Of a stretch of DNA of 64,000 nucleotides, positions 29,299-38,181 are shown in pieces. A program made the position numbers and the translations under genes. The notes beneath the pieces are model-generated. The model worked only from the letters and a program-made list of their open reading frames with translations, did not search any database and was not told the DNA's origin. Each line of letters starts with the position of its first letter. The stretch's first letter is position 1. This DNA is from Beijerinckiaceae bacterium (lineage in GTDB: Bacteria > Pseudomonadota > Alphaproteobacteria > Rhizobiales > Beijerinckiaceae): positions 1 through 64,000 of the forward strand of contig JAPZUD010000004.1 in the NCBI GenBank assembly GCA_027533425.1, written 5' to 3'.

Positions 29299-30108
29299 TC
29301 AGCCCTCGGCCTCGGCCTTCATGTCCTCGGCGCGCGGCATCTTCATGATCGAATAGCCCGAATCGACATAATGGATCTCGCCCGTCACTCCGCCCGAAAG
29401 CGGCGAGAGCAGGTAGAGCGCCGAGCCGCCCAGCTCCTCGAGCGTGATCGGCCGCCGCAGCGGAGAATGCTTCGTCTGGTAAGAGAAGGTGAAACGCGCA
29501 TCGGTGATGCCGGCGCCCGCCAGCGTCCGGACCGGGCCCGCCGAGATCGCGTTGACGCGGATATTGTCCCGGCCGAGATCGGCGGCGAGATAGCGCACCG
29601 AGCTTTCCAGCGCTGCCTTGGCCACGCCCATCACGTTGTAATTGGGCGAGACGCGGTTCGCGCCGCCATAGGTCAGCGTCAGCAAGGTGCCGCCTTCAGG
29701 CGGCATCAGCGCGGCGGCCCGCCGGGCAATCTCGGTGAAGGAGAAACAGGAAATCACCATTGTCCGCACGAAATTCTCGCGCGTCGTGTCGGCATAGCGG
29801 CCTTTCAGTTCGTTCTTGTCCGAGAAGCCGATGGCATGGACGACGAAATCAAGCCCGCCCCATTCGGCCTTGAGCGTCTCGAACACCGCATCGACCGAGG
29901 CGATATCCTCGACATCACAGGGCAGCACGAGGCTGGAGCCGAGGCTTTCCGCCAGCGGCTTCACCCGCTTGCCAAGGGCCTCGCCCTGATAGGTGAAGGC
30001 CAGGCTGGCGCCATGTTCGGCGAGCGTGCGGGCAATGCCCCAGGCAATCGAATTCTGGTTGGCGACCCCCATGATGAGGCCGCGTTTTCCTGCCATCAGC
30101 GACGTCAT
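29299..30108 (-). CDS. fabI: Enoyl-ACP reductase I
   Basis: This 269-residue short-chain-dehydrogenase-type enzyme reduces trans-2-enoyl-ACP with NADH in the last step of each fatty-acid elongation cycle. It has the FabI nucleotide motif (LIMGVANQNSIAWGIA), and the catalytic Tyr and Lys in the Y-x6-K spacing (YNVMGVAKAALESS). The PVRTLAGAGI segment marks the substrate loop. It lies in the run fabA, fabB, DUF3303 gene, fabI, dsbA-like, all on the minus strand, 29 bp from the DUF3303 gene. Length matches rhizobial FabI. Confidence 0.95.
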   Translation of the reverse strand: MTSLMAGKRGLIMGVANQNSIAWGIARTLAEHGASLAFTYQGEALGKRVKPLAESLGSSLVLPCDVEDIASVDAVFETLKAEWGGLDFVVHAIGFSDKNELKGRYADTTRENFVRTMVISCFSFTEIARRAAALMPPEGGTLLTLTYGGANRVSPNYNVMGVAKAALESSVRYLAADLGRDNIRVNAISAGPVRTLAGAGITDARFTFSYQTKHSPLRRPITLEELGGSALYLLSPLSGGVTGEIHYVDSGYSIMKMPRAEDMKAEAEG

Positions 30109-30137
30109 GCGCGCCAGGCTCCTTGTTCCTGAAGGGA

Positions 30138-30410
30138 TCAGAGATGCTTCTGCACCGCGGCGTAGGTCTCCTTCGACCCGGCCAGCGGCACAATTTCGAA
30201 CCGGGCGAGATCACCCCAGGCAAGGACCCATTCCTGCAGGGTGGTCACGTCGTCGGTTTCCATCACCTGGAAACAGCGCGAGAAATCCGCCGAGATCCAG
30301 CTGCTCACATAGGAAAGGCCATCCGGAATCATCCGGCCCTTCTCGTGGAAGCGGGCATAGATCTCCTTCACCCGGGCCTGGTCGAAATGCTCGATCACCA
30401 TGAAGAGCAT
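30138..30410 (-). CDS. DUF3303-family small protein within the fab cluster
   Basis: This 90-residue protein (MLFMVIEHFDQARVKEIYAR at the start; FQVMETDDVTTLQEWVLAWGD in the middle) fits the DUF3303 family of small ferredoxin-like alpha+beta proteins with unknown role. It has no signal peptide or membrane segment. It is placed between fabB (34 bp upstream) and fabI (29 bp downstream), so it is very likely co-transcribed with both. The start has GGAGACGCC upstream. Confidence 0.8.
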   Translation of the reverse strand: MLFMVIEHFDQARVKEIYARFHEKGRMIPDGLSYVSSWISADFSRCFQVMETDDVTTLQEWVLAWGDLARFEIVPLAGSKETYAAVQKHL

Positions 30411-30444
30411 CGGCGTCTCCCCTGCTGGCCGGGCCCCGAAGGCC

Positions 30445-31665
30445 TCACGCCTCCGGATGTTTCAGGATGATGGTCGCGTTCGTGCCGCCGAAGCCGAAGG
30501 AATTCGACATGACATGGCCGAGCCGCGCATTGTCGATCCGCTTCCGGACAATGTTCATGTCGGCCATGTCCGGATCGAGTTCGGTGATATGTGCGCTCTC
30601 GCAGACGAAGCCGTTCTGCATCATGAGGACTGAATAGATCGCTTCCTGCACGCCGGTTGCGCCAAGGCTGTGCCCGGTCAGCGACTTGGTCGAGGAAATC
30701 GGAACCGACTGGGCCTTGGCGCCGAACACTTCGCGGACGGCCTCGATTTCCTTGATGTCGCCCACCGGGGTCGAGGTGCCATGCGGGTTGATATAGTCGA
30801 TCGGCGCCTTGAGATCGCCCAATGCAAGGCGCATGCAGCGCACGGCGCCCTCGCCCGACGGGGCGACCATGTCATAGCCGTCCGAGGTCGCGCCATAGCC
30901 GACGATCTCGGCGAGGATCCGCGCCCCCCGCGCCTTGGCCACCTCGTATTCCTCGAGCACCATCACGCCCGCACCGCCGGCAATGACGAAACCGTCGCGG
31001 TTCTTGTCATAGGCGCGCGAGGCGGTGGAGTCATTGTAGGTCGAGGACATCGCGCCCATCGCGTCGAACAGCACCGAGAGCGACCAGTCGAGCTCCTCGC
31101 AGCCCCCCGCAAAGACGCGGTCCTGCTTGCCCCACTGGACCATTTCGTAGGCATTGCCGATGCAATGGTTCGAAGTCGCGCAGGCGGAGGAGATCGAATA
31201 ATTCACGCCTTTGATCTTGAACCAGGTCGCCAGCGTGGCGGAGGCTGTCGAGGACATCGCCTTGGGCACGGCGAACGGGCCGACGCGCTTGGAATTGCCG
31301 CTCTCGCGCGCCTTGTCGATCGCCTCCATCAGGGTCCGCGTCGATGGTCCGCCCGACCCCATGATGATGCCGGTGCGCTCGTTCGAGACTTCGCTCTCCT
31401 CGAGGCCCGCATCGCGGATCGCCTGTTCCATCGCGACCTGGTTCCAGGCCGAGCCGCCGCCGTGGAAGCGCATCGCGCGGCGGTCGAGAATCGTCGAGGG
31501 ATCGAGCGTCGGCTTGCCATAGACCTGGCTGCGGAAACCATGCTCGGTGAATTCGGCGGCCGGCGTGATGCCCGACTTCGCTTCGTGCAGCGAGGCCAGG
31601 ACTTCCTGCGTATTGTTGCCGATGGACGAAACGATGCCCATGCCCGTGACGACAACGCGTCTCAT
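30445..31665 (-). CDS. fabB: Beta-ketoacyl-ACP synthase I
   Basis: This 406-residue condensing enzyme extends acyl-ACP with malonyl-ACP; FabB with FabA makes the unsaturated branch of fatty-acid synthesis. It has the nucleophile Cys in [14 protein letters not shown], and the two His residues in HGTSTPVGD and [23 protein letters not shown] closes the active site. The start is the ATG at 31665 ([16 protein letters not shown]); the frame extends to 31722 without similarity. It is 90 bp downstream of fabA, the order usual in rhizobia. Confidence 0.95.
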   Translation of the reverse strand: MRRVVVTGMGIVSSIGNNTQEVLASLHEAKSGITPAAEFTEHGFRSQVYGKPTLDPSTILDRRAMRFHGGGSAWNQVAMEQAIRDAGLEESEVSNERTGIIMGSGGPSTRTLMEAIDKARESGNSKRVGPFAVPKAMSSTASATLATWFKIKGVNYSISSACATSNHCIGNAYEMVQWGKQDRVFAGGCEELDWSLSVLFDAMGAMSSTYNDSTASRAYDKNRDGFVIAGGAGVMVLEEYEVAKARGARILAEIVGYGATSDGYDMVAPSGEGAVRCMRLALGDLKAPIDYINPHGTSTPVGDIKEIEAVREVFGAKAQSVPISSTKSLTGHSLGATGVQEAIYSVLMMQNGFVCESAHITELDPDMADMNIVRKRIDNARLGHVMSNSFGFGGTNATIILKHPEA

Positions 31666-31755
31666 TCTGCTCACTCCGTCTTTCGCCATCAGGGCCGCGA
31701 TCGGTGCGCCGCCCCGGTTCAAGTGGCCTGTCTGGTGCCGTTCCGCAAGAGGCGG

Positions 31756-32277
31756 TCAGGTTGGCTGGAACAGCCCGACCCGCATGTCGGTCGTCGTGTA
31801 GATGCGCTTGCCATCGGCTTCAAGCCAGCCATCGGCGATGCCGAGCACCAGCTTGCCCTTGAAGACCCGCTTCACATCGACGCCATACACCACCTTCTTC
31901 ACGCTTGGCAGGACCTGGTCGGCGAATTTCACTTCGCCTACGCCGAGCGCCCGGCCACGGCCCGGCAGGCCGAGCCAGCCAAGATAGAAACCGGTCAGCT
32001 GCCACAGCGCATCGAGGCCGAGGCAGCCCGGCATGACCGGATCACCCTTGAAATGGCACGGGAAGAACCAGAGGTCAGGCCGGACATCGAGTTCGGCACG
32101 GATCTCGCCCTTGCCATAGGCGCCACCGGTCTCCGAGATAAGGGCAATCCGGTCGAACATCAGCATCGGCGGCGCGGGAAGCTGGGCATTGCCCATGCCG
32201 AACAACTCGCCACGCCCGCATGCCAGGAGCTCTTCGTAAGAGAAGCTGGATTGCCGCTCGCCTGTCTCGTTGCTCAT
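31756..32277 (-). CDS. fabA: 3-hydroxydecanoyl-ACP dehydratase/isomerase
   Basis: This 173-residue hot-dog enzyme dehydrates 3-hydroxydecanoyl-ACP and isomerises the trans-2 to the cis-3 product, starting unsaturated fatty-acid synthesis. Active-site His and Asp/Glu are in [22 protein letters not shown]. The ATG at 32277 (MSNETGE) has AGGG at a good distance and is preferred over 32304. It is the first gene of the fab unit and is divergent from irr, with repeats in the intervening region. Confidence 0.95.
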   Translation of the reverse strand: MSNETGERQSSFSYEELLACGRGELFGMGNAQLPAPPMLMFDRIALISETGGAYGKGEIRAELDVRPDLWFFPCHFKGDPVMPGCLGLDALWQLTGFYLGWLGLPGRGRALGVGEVKFADQVLPSVKKVVYGVDVKRVFKGKLVLGIADGWLEADGKRIYTTTDMRVGLFQPT

Positions 32278-32312
32278 TGTCGCCCTTCGCTGCGTCTCGG
32301 CCATGCACGGCC

Positions 32313-32361
32313 TTTGACGTCATAAATCGGTCAAATCCGTTCCCGTCTAGTGCAAATCCGT
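32313..32361. promoter_or_regulatory. Repeats in the divergent fabA-irr promoter region
   Basis: TTTGAC (32313-32318) is mirrored by GTCAAA (32330-32335). CAAATCCGT occurs at 32332-32340 and 32353-32361, exactly 21 bp (two helical turns) apart. These are the clearest operator-like sequences in the 229-bp gap; which regulator binds is unknown. Confidence 0.4.
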
Positions 32362-32506
32362 GCCGCACTGAATCGATTTTTGAATTCCGCTGCATTTTTG
32401 CTCAGAAAGCCGCGAGGGAATACGGGTTCATTAGGCCTTTGGGGCAGGATGGACCGGACGACCTTGTTTCGACGGGGTTAAAGCGATAGGTAGGAAGAGC
32501 AATCAG

Positions 32507-33016
32507 ATGGAGCGACCTGTGGCGCGGATGGTCAATGTGATCCGGGGTCTGGACGGCGCAAGGGCGGCGTCCGAGGCGGCGCGCCTGCCGGCGAGCCTTG
32601 CCGGATGCCCTGTCCATGACCTGAAGGAGCGCCTGCGCGATGCTGGCCTGCGCCCGACGCGGCAGCGCGTTGCCCTCGGCTGGCTGCTCTTCGGCCGCGG
32701 CGATCGCCACCTTGCGGCGGAAACCCTGTTCGAGGAGGCGCAGCGCGCCCGCGTGCCGGTTTCCCTCGCCACGGTCTACAACACGCTGAACCAGTTCACC
32801 CAGGCCGGGCTGCTGCGCGAGATCGCGGTGGATGGTGGCCGCACCTATTTCGACACCAACACCTCCGACCACCATCATTTCTTTGTCGAGGGTGGCGATA
32901 CGCTGGTGGATATCCCCGGCCACGATCTCGCGGTCAGCAATCTGCCGGAGCCGCCGGAAGGCATGGAAATCGCCCGGGTTGAAGTCGTCGTCCGGCTGCG
33001 GCGCAAGACGTCCTGA
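32507..33016 (+). CDS. irr: Iron response regulator Irr (Fur superfamily)
   Basis: This 169-residue regulator controls heme synthesis and iron genes according to heme status in rhizobia. The winged helix contains LRPTRQRVALGWLLFG and VPVSLATVYNTLNQFTQAGLL. The metal/heme region has the HHH run in NTSDHHHFFVEGG (residues 122-124). A heme regulatory motif, Cys34-Pro35 in AGCPVHDL, is present, as in Bradyrhizobium Irr, where heme binding triggers degradation. The Cys zinc ligands of classical Fur are missing, as expected for Irr. It is divergent from fabA, a neighbourhood conserved in many rhizobia. Confidence 0.94.
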   Translation: MERPVARMVNVIRGLDGARAASEAARLPASLAGCPVHDLKERLRDAGLRPTRQRVALGWLLFGRGDRHLAAETLFEEAQRARVPVSLATVYNTLNQFTQAGLLREIAVDGGRTYFDTNTSDHHHFFVEGGDTLVDIPGHDLAVSNLPEPPEGMEIARVEVVVRLRRKTS

Positions 33017-33060
33017 CCTTGAATCAAGGCCTCCTGATCGTTTTCAGGGCGTCCTGACGC

Positions 33061-33615
33061 TCATTTGACGGTTTCGTCCGGATAGACCCCCCAGACGGCA
33101 TCCTTCCGCACGTAGCCAGAATAGCTTTCGACACTGACCTTGCACCAGTCCCGCGAGCAGTTCTGCACATTCGCGATCACGCCCGGCTGCAGCCGGGCGA
33201 CGACCGCGCTGGTCTCGCGATCGTCTCGATAGAGGTTCTGCTCGGTGGAGGTCTTTCCCGCGCGGATGATCACGGTGCGGCGGTTGGACAGCCGGCCGAA
33301 ATATACCCAGCCATCGGTGCTTTCGGAATCGCGCACGCGGCGCCAGTGATCGTGCTCGCCGATCACTTCCACCGGCAGGCCTTCGCGCTTGAAGACCCAC
33401 TTGATCCGGTGGTCCTTGCTCGGACCCTCCCGCATCGGGGTATCGGACGGCTTGAGGCTGACAAAGCGCGGGATCGGCAGCTTGGTGACCGAGCCTGTCG
33501 TCGCCGGATCGTCGGCCTGCGCCGGATTGGCGGCGAAGGCGAGCGCGGCAATCCCGAGGCCGAAAGCAAGCCGGACCGATCCTGACCCCAAATGACGCAT
33601 CATCCCGTTCCTCAT
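33061..33615 (-). CDS. Secreted bacterial SH3-domain protein
   Basis: This 184-residue protein has a signal peptide (about residues 10-35, VRLAFGLGIAALAFAANPAQA) followed by two bacterial SH3-like units: one with VSLKPSDTPMREGPSKDHRIKWVF and DHWRRVRDSESTDGWVY, the other with QNLYRDDRETSAVVARLQPG and WCKVSVESYSGYV. Such domains bind peptidoglycan or peptides; family members are often annotated SH3 domain protein of unknown role. Two more ATGs lie 4 and 5 codons in, with AGGAACGGG in front of them, and may be the real start. It is convergent with irr and divergent from the hydroxyacid dehydrogenase gene. Confidence 0.83.
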   Translation of the reverse strand: MRNGMMRHLGSGSVRLAFGLGIAALAFAANPAQADDPATTGSVTKLPIPRFVSLKPSDTPMREGPSKDHRIKWVFKREGLPVEVIGEHDHWRRVRDSESTDGWVYFGRLSNRRTVIIRAGKTSTEQNLYRDDRETSAVVARLQPGVIANVQNCSRDWCKVSVESYSGYVRKDAVWGVYPDETVK

Positions 33616-33681
33616 CCTGCGCCTGCTTCACTCGCCAATGCGGCAAGTCCGGGGCATGCGCCGCCTGTCACCCTTCGTTTT

Positions 33682-33710
33682 TTGTCGACGCGCGTTAACG
33701 TCCCGTTTAT
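33682..33710 (+). promoter_or_regulatory. Candidate sigma-70 promoter of the hydroxyacid dehydrogenase gene
   Basis: TTGTCG (33682-33687) and GTTTAT (33705-33710) are spaced by 17 bp, about 60 bp upstream of the start codon at 33772, in a locally A+T-richer stretch. Confidence 0.4.
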
Positions 33711-33771
33711 TGCACGCTAATCAGATCGAAACGGCAGCGGGCCGACGGGCCGCCACTGGACGGGAGCGCTC

Positions 33772-34767
33772 ATGAACCGGGAGAAACCGCTTGTCATCCT
33801 GACCCGCCGATTGCCCGAGGGCATCGAAACGCGGATGGCCGAGCTGTTCGATCTCGTCCGGAACGAAACCGACGAGCCCATGCCCCGCGAGGCGCTCGTC
33901 GCGGCTGTCCGGCGGGCGAAGGTCCTCGTGCCGACCATCACGGACCGGATCGATGCCGAGTTGATTGCCGAAGCAGGGCCCCAGCTGAAACTGATCGCCA
34001 ATTTCGGCAACGGCACCGACAATATCGATGTCGCCGCCGCCATGAAGCGGCACATCACCGTCACCAATACGCCCGGCGTCCTGACCGAGGACATGGCCGA
34101 TTTCACCATGGCGCTGATCGTTGCCGTTGCGCGGCGCTTCGTCGAGGGCGTCCGTGTGATTCCCGGCGGGCAATGGCATGGCTGGTCGCCGGGCTGGATG
34201 CTCGGCCATCGGATCCATGGCAAGCGGCTGGGAATCATTGGCATGGGCCGTATTGGCCTTGCGGTCGCTCGGCGTGCCCGGGCTTTCGGGCTGCAGGTGC
34301 ATTATCACAACCGCCGTCCGGCAGCGAAACGCGTCGAGGAAGAACTCCAGGCCACCTACTGGGATTCGCTCGACCGGATGCTGGCGCGGATGGACATCGT
34401 CACCGTCCATTGCCCGCATACGCCGGCGAGTTTTCATCTGCTTTCCGGCCGTCGCCTGCGTCTGCTCAAGCCGGATGCGATCCTCGTGAATACCGCCCGC
34501 GGCGAGATCGTCGATACCGGAGCCCTGACGGACATGCTCGAACAGGACCTGCTCGCCGGCGCCGCGCTTGATGTCTACGAGAGCGAGCCCGCCGTTTCCG
34601 CGCGACTGATCCGGCTCGCCGAGCTCGGCAAGGTCGCGCTGATGCCCCATATGGGGTCGTCCACGGTCGAAAGCCGGAACGAGATGGGCGAGAAGGTCAT
34701 CATCAACATCAAGACCTTCATTGACGGCCATACCCCGCCGGATCGCGTGCTGGCCCTGCCCGGCTGA
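33772..34767 (+). CDS. D-2-hydroxyacid dehydrogenase (glyoxylate/hydroxypyruvate reductase type)
   Basis: This 331-residue enzyme has the NAD(P) motif GMGRIGLAVARRA (about residues 156-168) and the catalytic Arg (NTARGEIVD), Glu (DVYESEP) and His (LMPHMGSST) of the family. The substrate loop NFGNGTDNIDV is at about 82-92. It is likely a glyoxylate or hydroxypyruvate reductase, but other 2-keto acids are possible. The GGGAG ribosome site precedes the ATG. Its stop abuts the convergent NDUFA9-like gene. Length is standard. Confidence 0.92.
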   Translation: MNREKPLVILTRRLPEGIETRMAELFDLVRNETDEPMPREALVAAVRRAKVLVPTITDRIDAELIAEAGPQLKLIANFGNGTDNIDVAAAMKRHITVTNTPGVLTEDMADFTMALIVAVARRFVEGVRVIPGGQWHGWSPGWMLGHRIHGKRLGIIGMGRIGLAVARRARAFGLQVHYHNRRPAAKRVEEELQATYWDSLDRMLARMDIVTVHCPHTPASFHLLSGRRLRLLKPDAILVNTARGEIVDTGALTDMLEQDLLAGAALDVYESEPAVSARLIRLAELGKVALMPHMGSSTVESRNEMGEKVIINIKTFIDGHTPPDRVLALPG

Positions 34768-35739
34768 TCAGCCCGCGGATTCCGGCCGGTCAAACTGGCC
34801 ATGCGGCCGGAACGAATAGAGATAAGTCGGGACGATCGCCTCGAAGGAAGCCGGGCTGATGCCGAGGCCTGCCAATGTGCGGCCCTCGGTTTCCGCTGAT
34901 GCGCTGACGACATTGTCGGTTTCGAGCATTGTCACCTGGTCGACCGTCAGCATCTTGCCCGGCAGCGCTTCCAGCACGCTGGCCTGCAGCCGCGCCAGCG
35001 GGAACGGCACCGGCAGCAGCAGGCGGCGGCGATGCGTCACCGCGAGAATGTATTCGAGCAGCGCCTTGAAGCTGCGGATATCCGGCCCACCCAGTTCATA
35101 GGTCGTGCCGGCACGGGCGCCGCCATCCAGCGCCTTCGCGGCCGCCAGCGCGACGTCCCCCACGAAAACAGGCTGGAACCGCGTCTCGCCGCCGCCGATC
35201 AGCGGCAGGAACGGCAGGAATTGCGCCATGCGCGCGAAACGGTTGAAGAACTGGTCTTCCGGCCCGAACACGATCGAGGGCCGCAGGATCACGGCTTCGG
35301 GAATCGCACCCCGGACGAAAGCCTCGCCCTGCGCCTTGCTGCGCGCATAGGCCGCGGCCGAATCAGCATCGGCCCCGATGGCCGAAAGCTGCACGAACCG
35401 GCTGATGCCGGCTTTCGCCGATTCCTCTGCCACGGCCCGCGCACCCTGCGCCTGCACCGCATTGAAGCTCTGCCGGCCACTTTCCGCGAGAATGCCGACA
35501 AGGTTCACCGCCGCATCCGCGCCCTGGAGTGCCCGCGCGACCGAATCGCGATAGCGCAGGTTGGCCTGCACCGCATGGATCTGCCCGACGGCGCCCAGCG
35601 GCTGGAGATGGCCCGCAAGGTCCGGCCGGCGCACGGCAACCCGGATCCGCCAGCCCTCGCGGGCCAAAGCCCGGACCAGATGCCGGCCGACAAAGCCGGA
35701 ACCACCGAAAATCGTGACGAGCCGCGAGCCCTGCGCCAT
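34768..35739 (-). CDS. NDUFA9-like NAD(P)-binding protein
   Basis: This 323-residue extended-SDR-like protein starts with GSRLVTIFGGSGFVGRHLVRALA and has the FGPEDQFFNRFARMAQFLPFLPLIGGG segment of the complex I NDUFA9 subunit family. In alphaproteobacteria these proteins are loosely tied to complex I assembly or ubiquinone chemistry; direct evidence is lacking here. The ATG at 35739 (MAQGSRL) gives the typical N-terminus; the frame to 35769 is unsupported. It lies between a convergent dehydrogenase gene and tRNA-Leu, transcribed away from the latter. Confidence 0.87.
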   Translation of the reverse strand: MAQGSRLVTIFGGSGFVGRHLVRALAREGWRIRVAVRRPDLAGHLQPLGAVGQIHAVQANLRYRDSVARALQGADAAVNLVGILAESGRQSFNAVQAQGARAVAEESAKAGISRFVQLSAIGADADSAAAYARSKAQGEAFVRGAIPEAVILRPSIVFGPEDQFFNRFARMAQFLPFLPLIGGGETRFQPVFVGDVALAAAKALDGGARAGTTYELGGPDIRSFKALLEYILAVTHRRRLLLPVPFPLARLQASVLEALPGKMLTVDQVTMLETDNVVSASAETEGRTLAGLGISPASFEAIVPTYLYSFRPHGQFDRPESAG

Positions 35740-35834
35740 GGAAGCCAACCTCATTCTCTCGGGTGCCACGCTGCTCTAGTCCTTTCATCGTCTTCGATCA
35801 ATCACAACGACCTCATCAAGAAGAACAGAGCCGG

Positions 35835-35863
35835 TTGACAATCGCACTGGAGGGCGGCATTGA
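35835..35863 (+). promoter_or_regulatory. Promoter of tRNA-Leu
   Basis: TTGACA (35835-35840), 17 bp, then CATTGA (35858-35863), placing the start of transcription a few bases before the tRNA at 35873. The perfect -35 is unusual for this window. Confidence 0.65.
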
Positions 35864-35872
35864 GGCGCCAAT

Positions 35873-35957
35873 GCCCAGGTGGCGGAATTGGTAGACGCGC
35901 TGGTTTCAGGTACCAGTGGTGAAAGCCGTGGAGGTTCGAGTCCTCTCCTGGGCACCA
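35873..35957 (+). tRNA. tRNA-Leu (anticodon CAG)
   Basis: The 85-nt sequence folds into a class II cloverleaf: acceptor GCCCAGG/CCTGGGC, anticodon stem CTGGT/ACCAG with loop TTCAGGT (anticodon CAG), a variable arm, and a T arm with TTCGAGT loop. CCA is encoded. It reads CUG codons, the main Leu codon in this G+C-rich DNA. Confidence 0.96.
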
Positions 35958-35988
35958 AACATACTTTCGGCACCAACCGTTAGTGACC

Positions 35989-36016
35989 AAAAACCGGCCC
36001 GAAAGGCCGGTTTTTT
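35989..36016 (+). terminator. Rho-independent terminator after tRNA-Leu
   Basis: AAAAACCGGCC (35989-35999), loop CGAAA, then GGCCGGTTTTTT (36005-36016) gives a stable stem with a six-T tail, 32 bp after the tRNA. Confidence 0.9.
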
Positions 36017-36180
36017 GCTGTTTGGGGGCTTGTGCACGGCAGCTGGATGAGTCAGTGCCCGGCCGGCTCCTGAAGACCCTTGTTCTGGGCGAATCCGGGT
36101 TGCACGATGCGGCAAATGGAAAGGCCATGGCCCTGCCGCCCGGCACAGGCCCGATATCGGCCTCAACGCTGAGGAAACGC

Positions 36181-38181
36181 ATGAACACCCAGCCGGATGC
36201 CCGCTCCCTCCCCTCCGAGGCCATGGCGCATGCCATCCGCTTTCTTGCGGTCGATGCAATTCTCGCGGCGGGCGAGGGGCATCAGGGCGTGCCGCTCGGC
36301 ATGGCGGAGATCGCAACCGTGCTCTATGCCCGGCATCTCCGCTTTGACCCAGCCAATCCGCTCTGGCCCGACCGCGACCGCGTCGTCCTGTCCAACGGCC
36401 ATGGCTCGATGCTGCTCTACGCGCTGCTCCATCTCTCGGGCTATCACCACATCTCGCTGGAGGCGGTGAAACGCTTCCGCGAGTTGGGCTCGCCCTGTGC
36501 CGGCCACCCGGAATATGATCCGCCGGCGGGGATCGAGACGACCACCGGCCCGCTCGGCCAGGGCATCGCGAATGCCCTCGGCATGGCGATCGCCGAGGCC
36601 CATCTCCGCGCCACCTTCGGCGAGGAACTCGTCAATCACCGGACCTGGGCCTTTGTCGGCGATGGGTGCCTGCAGGAAGGTGTCGGACAGGAGGTGATCC
36701 AGCTCGCCGGCCATCTCCGGCTCGGCCATCTCACGTTCTTCTGGGACGACAATGCCATCACCGATGACGGGGCGACCTCGCTCTCGATTTCCGAGAACGT
36801 GTCCGAGCGCTTCCGCGTGGCCGGCTGGCACGTGGTGGAGATCGACGGGCATGATATGGGAGCCGTCGATGCGGCGATCCTTGCCGCGAAGGCCGATCCC
36901 CGCCCCTCGATGATCGCCTGCCGGACGGTGATTGCCCGGGGCGTGCCGCGGCTGGAAGGCCAGCGCGGCGGCCATTCGGGCAAGCTCTTTCCCGAGGATC
37001 GGGCTGCCATGGCGGGCCGGTTCGGCTGGACAGGCGGCAGCTTCGACATTCCCGCCCCGATTTCGGAAGCCTGGCGCGCGACCGGGATTCCCGGCGCAGC
37101 CGAATCCCGCGAGTGGAAGGCCCGGCTCGATTCAGCCCCCGCGACCCTGCGGGACGAATTCACCCGCCGCATCGAGGGCCGGCTGCAATCGGGCTGGCGC
37201 GACGCGCTGCACCGGCTCAAGGCCGAGTCAGCCGCAGCCGGTCAGCCGGAATTCTCGATCGCTGCTTCCGGCACCATCGCCGGTGCGCTCTATGAAATCT
37301 TGCCCGAGATGATGACGGGCTGTGCCGATCTCGAGGCGCCGACCAATCACAAGCGCCAGCTTGCCGCCTTCACGGCGGAGCATCAGGCCGGACGCTACAT
37401 CCATTGCGGCGTCCGGGAACATGCGATGGGCGCGCTGGCCAACGGAATGGCGGCCCATGGCGGCTTCATCCCTGTGGCGGTCACGTATCTGCCCTTCTCG
37501 GATTACGAGCGGCCGGCCATGCGGATGGCGGCGCTGATGGGCCTGCCGGTCCGTTTCGTCTTCAGCCATGATTCCATCGGCATCGGCAAGAACGGGCCGA
37601 CCCACCAGCCGGTCGAGATTATCGCCTCGCTGCGGGCCATGCCGAACATGCTGGTCCTCCGCCCCTGCGATGCGGTCGAGGCGGCGGAGGCGTGGGAAAT
37701 CGCGCTGGAACACCGCACCGGCCCGGTCTCGCTTGTCTTCGCCCGGCAGAGCCTGCCGCAGCTGCGGCGGGATGGCGGCGCCGAGAATCGCTCGGCACGC
37801 GGGGCCTATATCCTCGCCGAGGCCGAGGCAGGGCCCCGCCGCGTCACCCTGCTCTCGACCGGTTCCGAAATGCAGATCGCACTCGAGGCCAGGGCCATGC
37901 TCGAGGCCGAGGGCATCGGTACGGCGGCTGTGTCCATGCCCTGCTGGGGCCTGTTCGAGGCGCAGGACCGCACCTACCGCCAGGCCGTGCTCGGCACCGG
38001 CACCGTGCGGGTGGCCGTCGAGGCGGCGGTGAAATTCGGCTGGGAGCGCTGGATCGGCGAGGAGGGCGGCTTTGTCGGCATGACGGGTTTCGGCGCCTCC
38101 GGCCCGGCAGAGGCGCTCTACCGCCATTTCGGCATCACCGCCGAGGCTGTGGCCACCGAGGCAAGGAAGCGGCTGGCCTAA
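36181..38181 (+). CDS. tkt: Transketolase (divergent paralogue)
   Basis: This 666-residue ThDP enzyme transfers two-carbon ketol units between sugar phosphates. It retains the ThDP/metal motif (GDGCLQEGVGQE to DDNAITDDG), the activating Glu in GVREHAMGAL and His residues in SNGHGSMLLY, CAGHPEYD and GPTHQPVE. Several spots differ from the common form: GEGHQGVPLG for the usual SGHPGAPMG, ARGVPRLEGQRGGHSGKLF near the phosphate site, and CADLEAPTNHKRQ where SADLxxSN is usual. The frame upstream of 36181 crosses the tRNA terminator and is not coding. It is convergent with the transaminase gene, with 4 bp overlap. It may be a specialised second transketolase. Confidence 0.88.
   Translation: MNTQPDARSLPSEAMAHAIRFLAVDAILAAGEGHQGVPLGMAEIATVLYARHLRFDPANPLWPDRDRVVLSNGHGSMLLYALLHLSGYHHISLEAVKRFRELGSPCAGHPEYDPPAGIETTTGPLGQGIANALGMAIAEAHLRATFGEELVNHRTWAFVGDGCLQEGVGQEVIQLAGHLRLGHLTFFWDDNAITDDGATSLSISENVSERFRVAGWHVVEIDGHDMGAVDAAILAAKADPRPSMIACRTVIARGVPRLEGQRGGHSGKLFPEDRAAMAGRFGWTGGSFDIPAPISEAWRATGIPGAAESREWKARLDSAPATLRDEFTRRIEGRLQSGWRDALHRLKAESAAAGQPEFSIAASGTIAGALYEILPEMMTGCADLEAPTNHKRQLAAFTAEHQAGRYIHCGVREHAMGALANGMAAHGGFIPVAVTYLPFSDYERPAMRMAALMGLPVRFVFSHDSIGIGKNGPTHQPVEIIASLRAMPNMLVLRPCDAVEAAEAWEIALEHRTGPVSLVFARQSLPQLRRDGGAENRSARGAYILAEAEAGPRRVTLLSTGSEMQIALEARAMLEAEGIGTAAVSMPCWGLFEAQDRTYRQAVLGTGTVRVAVEAAVKFGWERWIGEEGGFVGMTGFGASGPAEALYRHFGITAEAVATEARKRLA

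Noticed and set aside
35983-36180. N-terminal extension of transketolase to 35983
   Set aside because: The stretch contains the tRNA terminator hairpin and has no similarity to transketolases.
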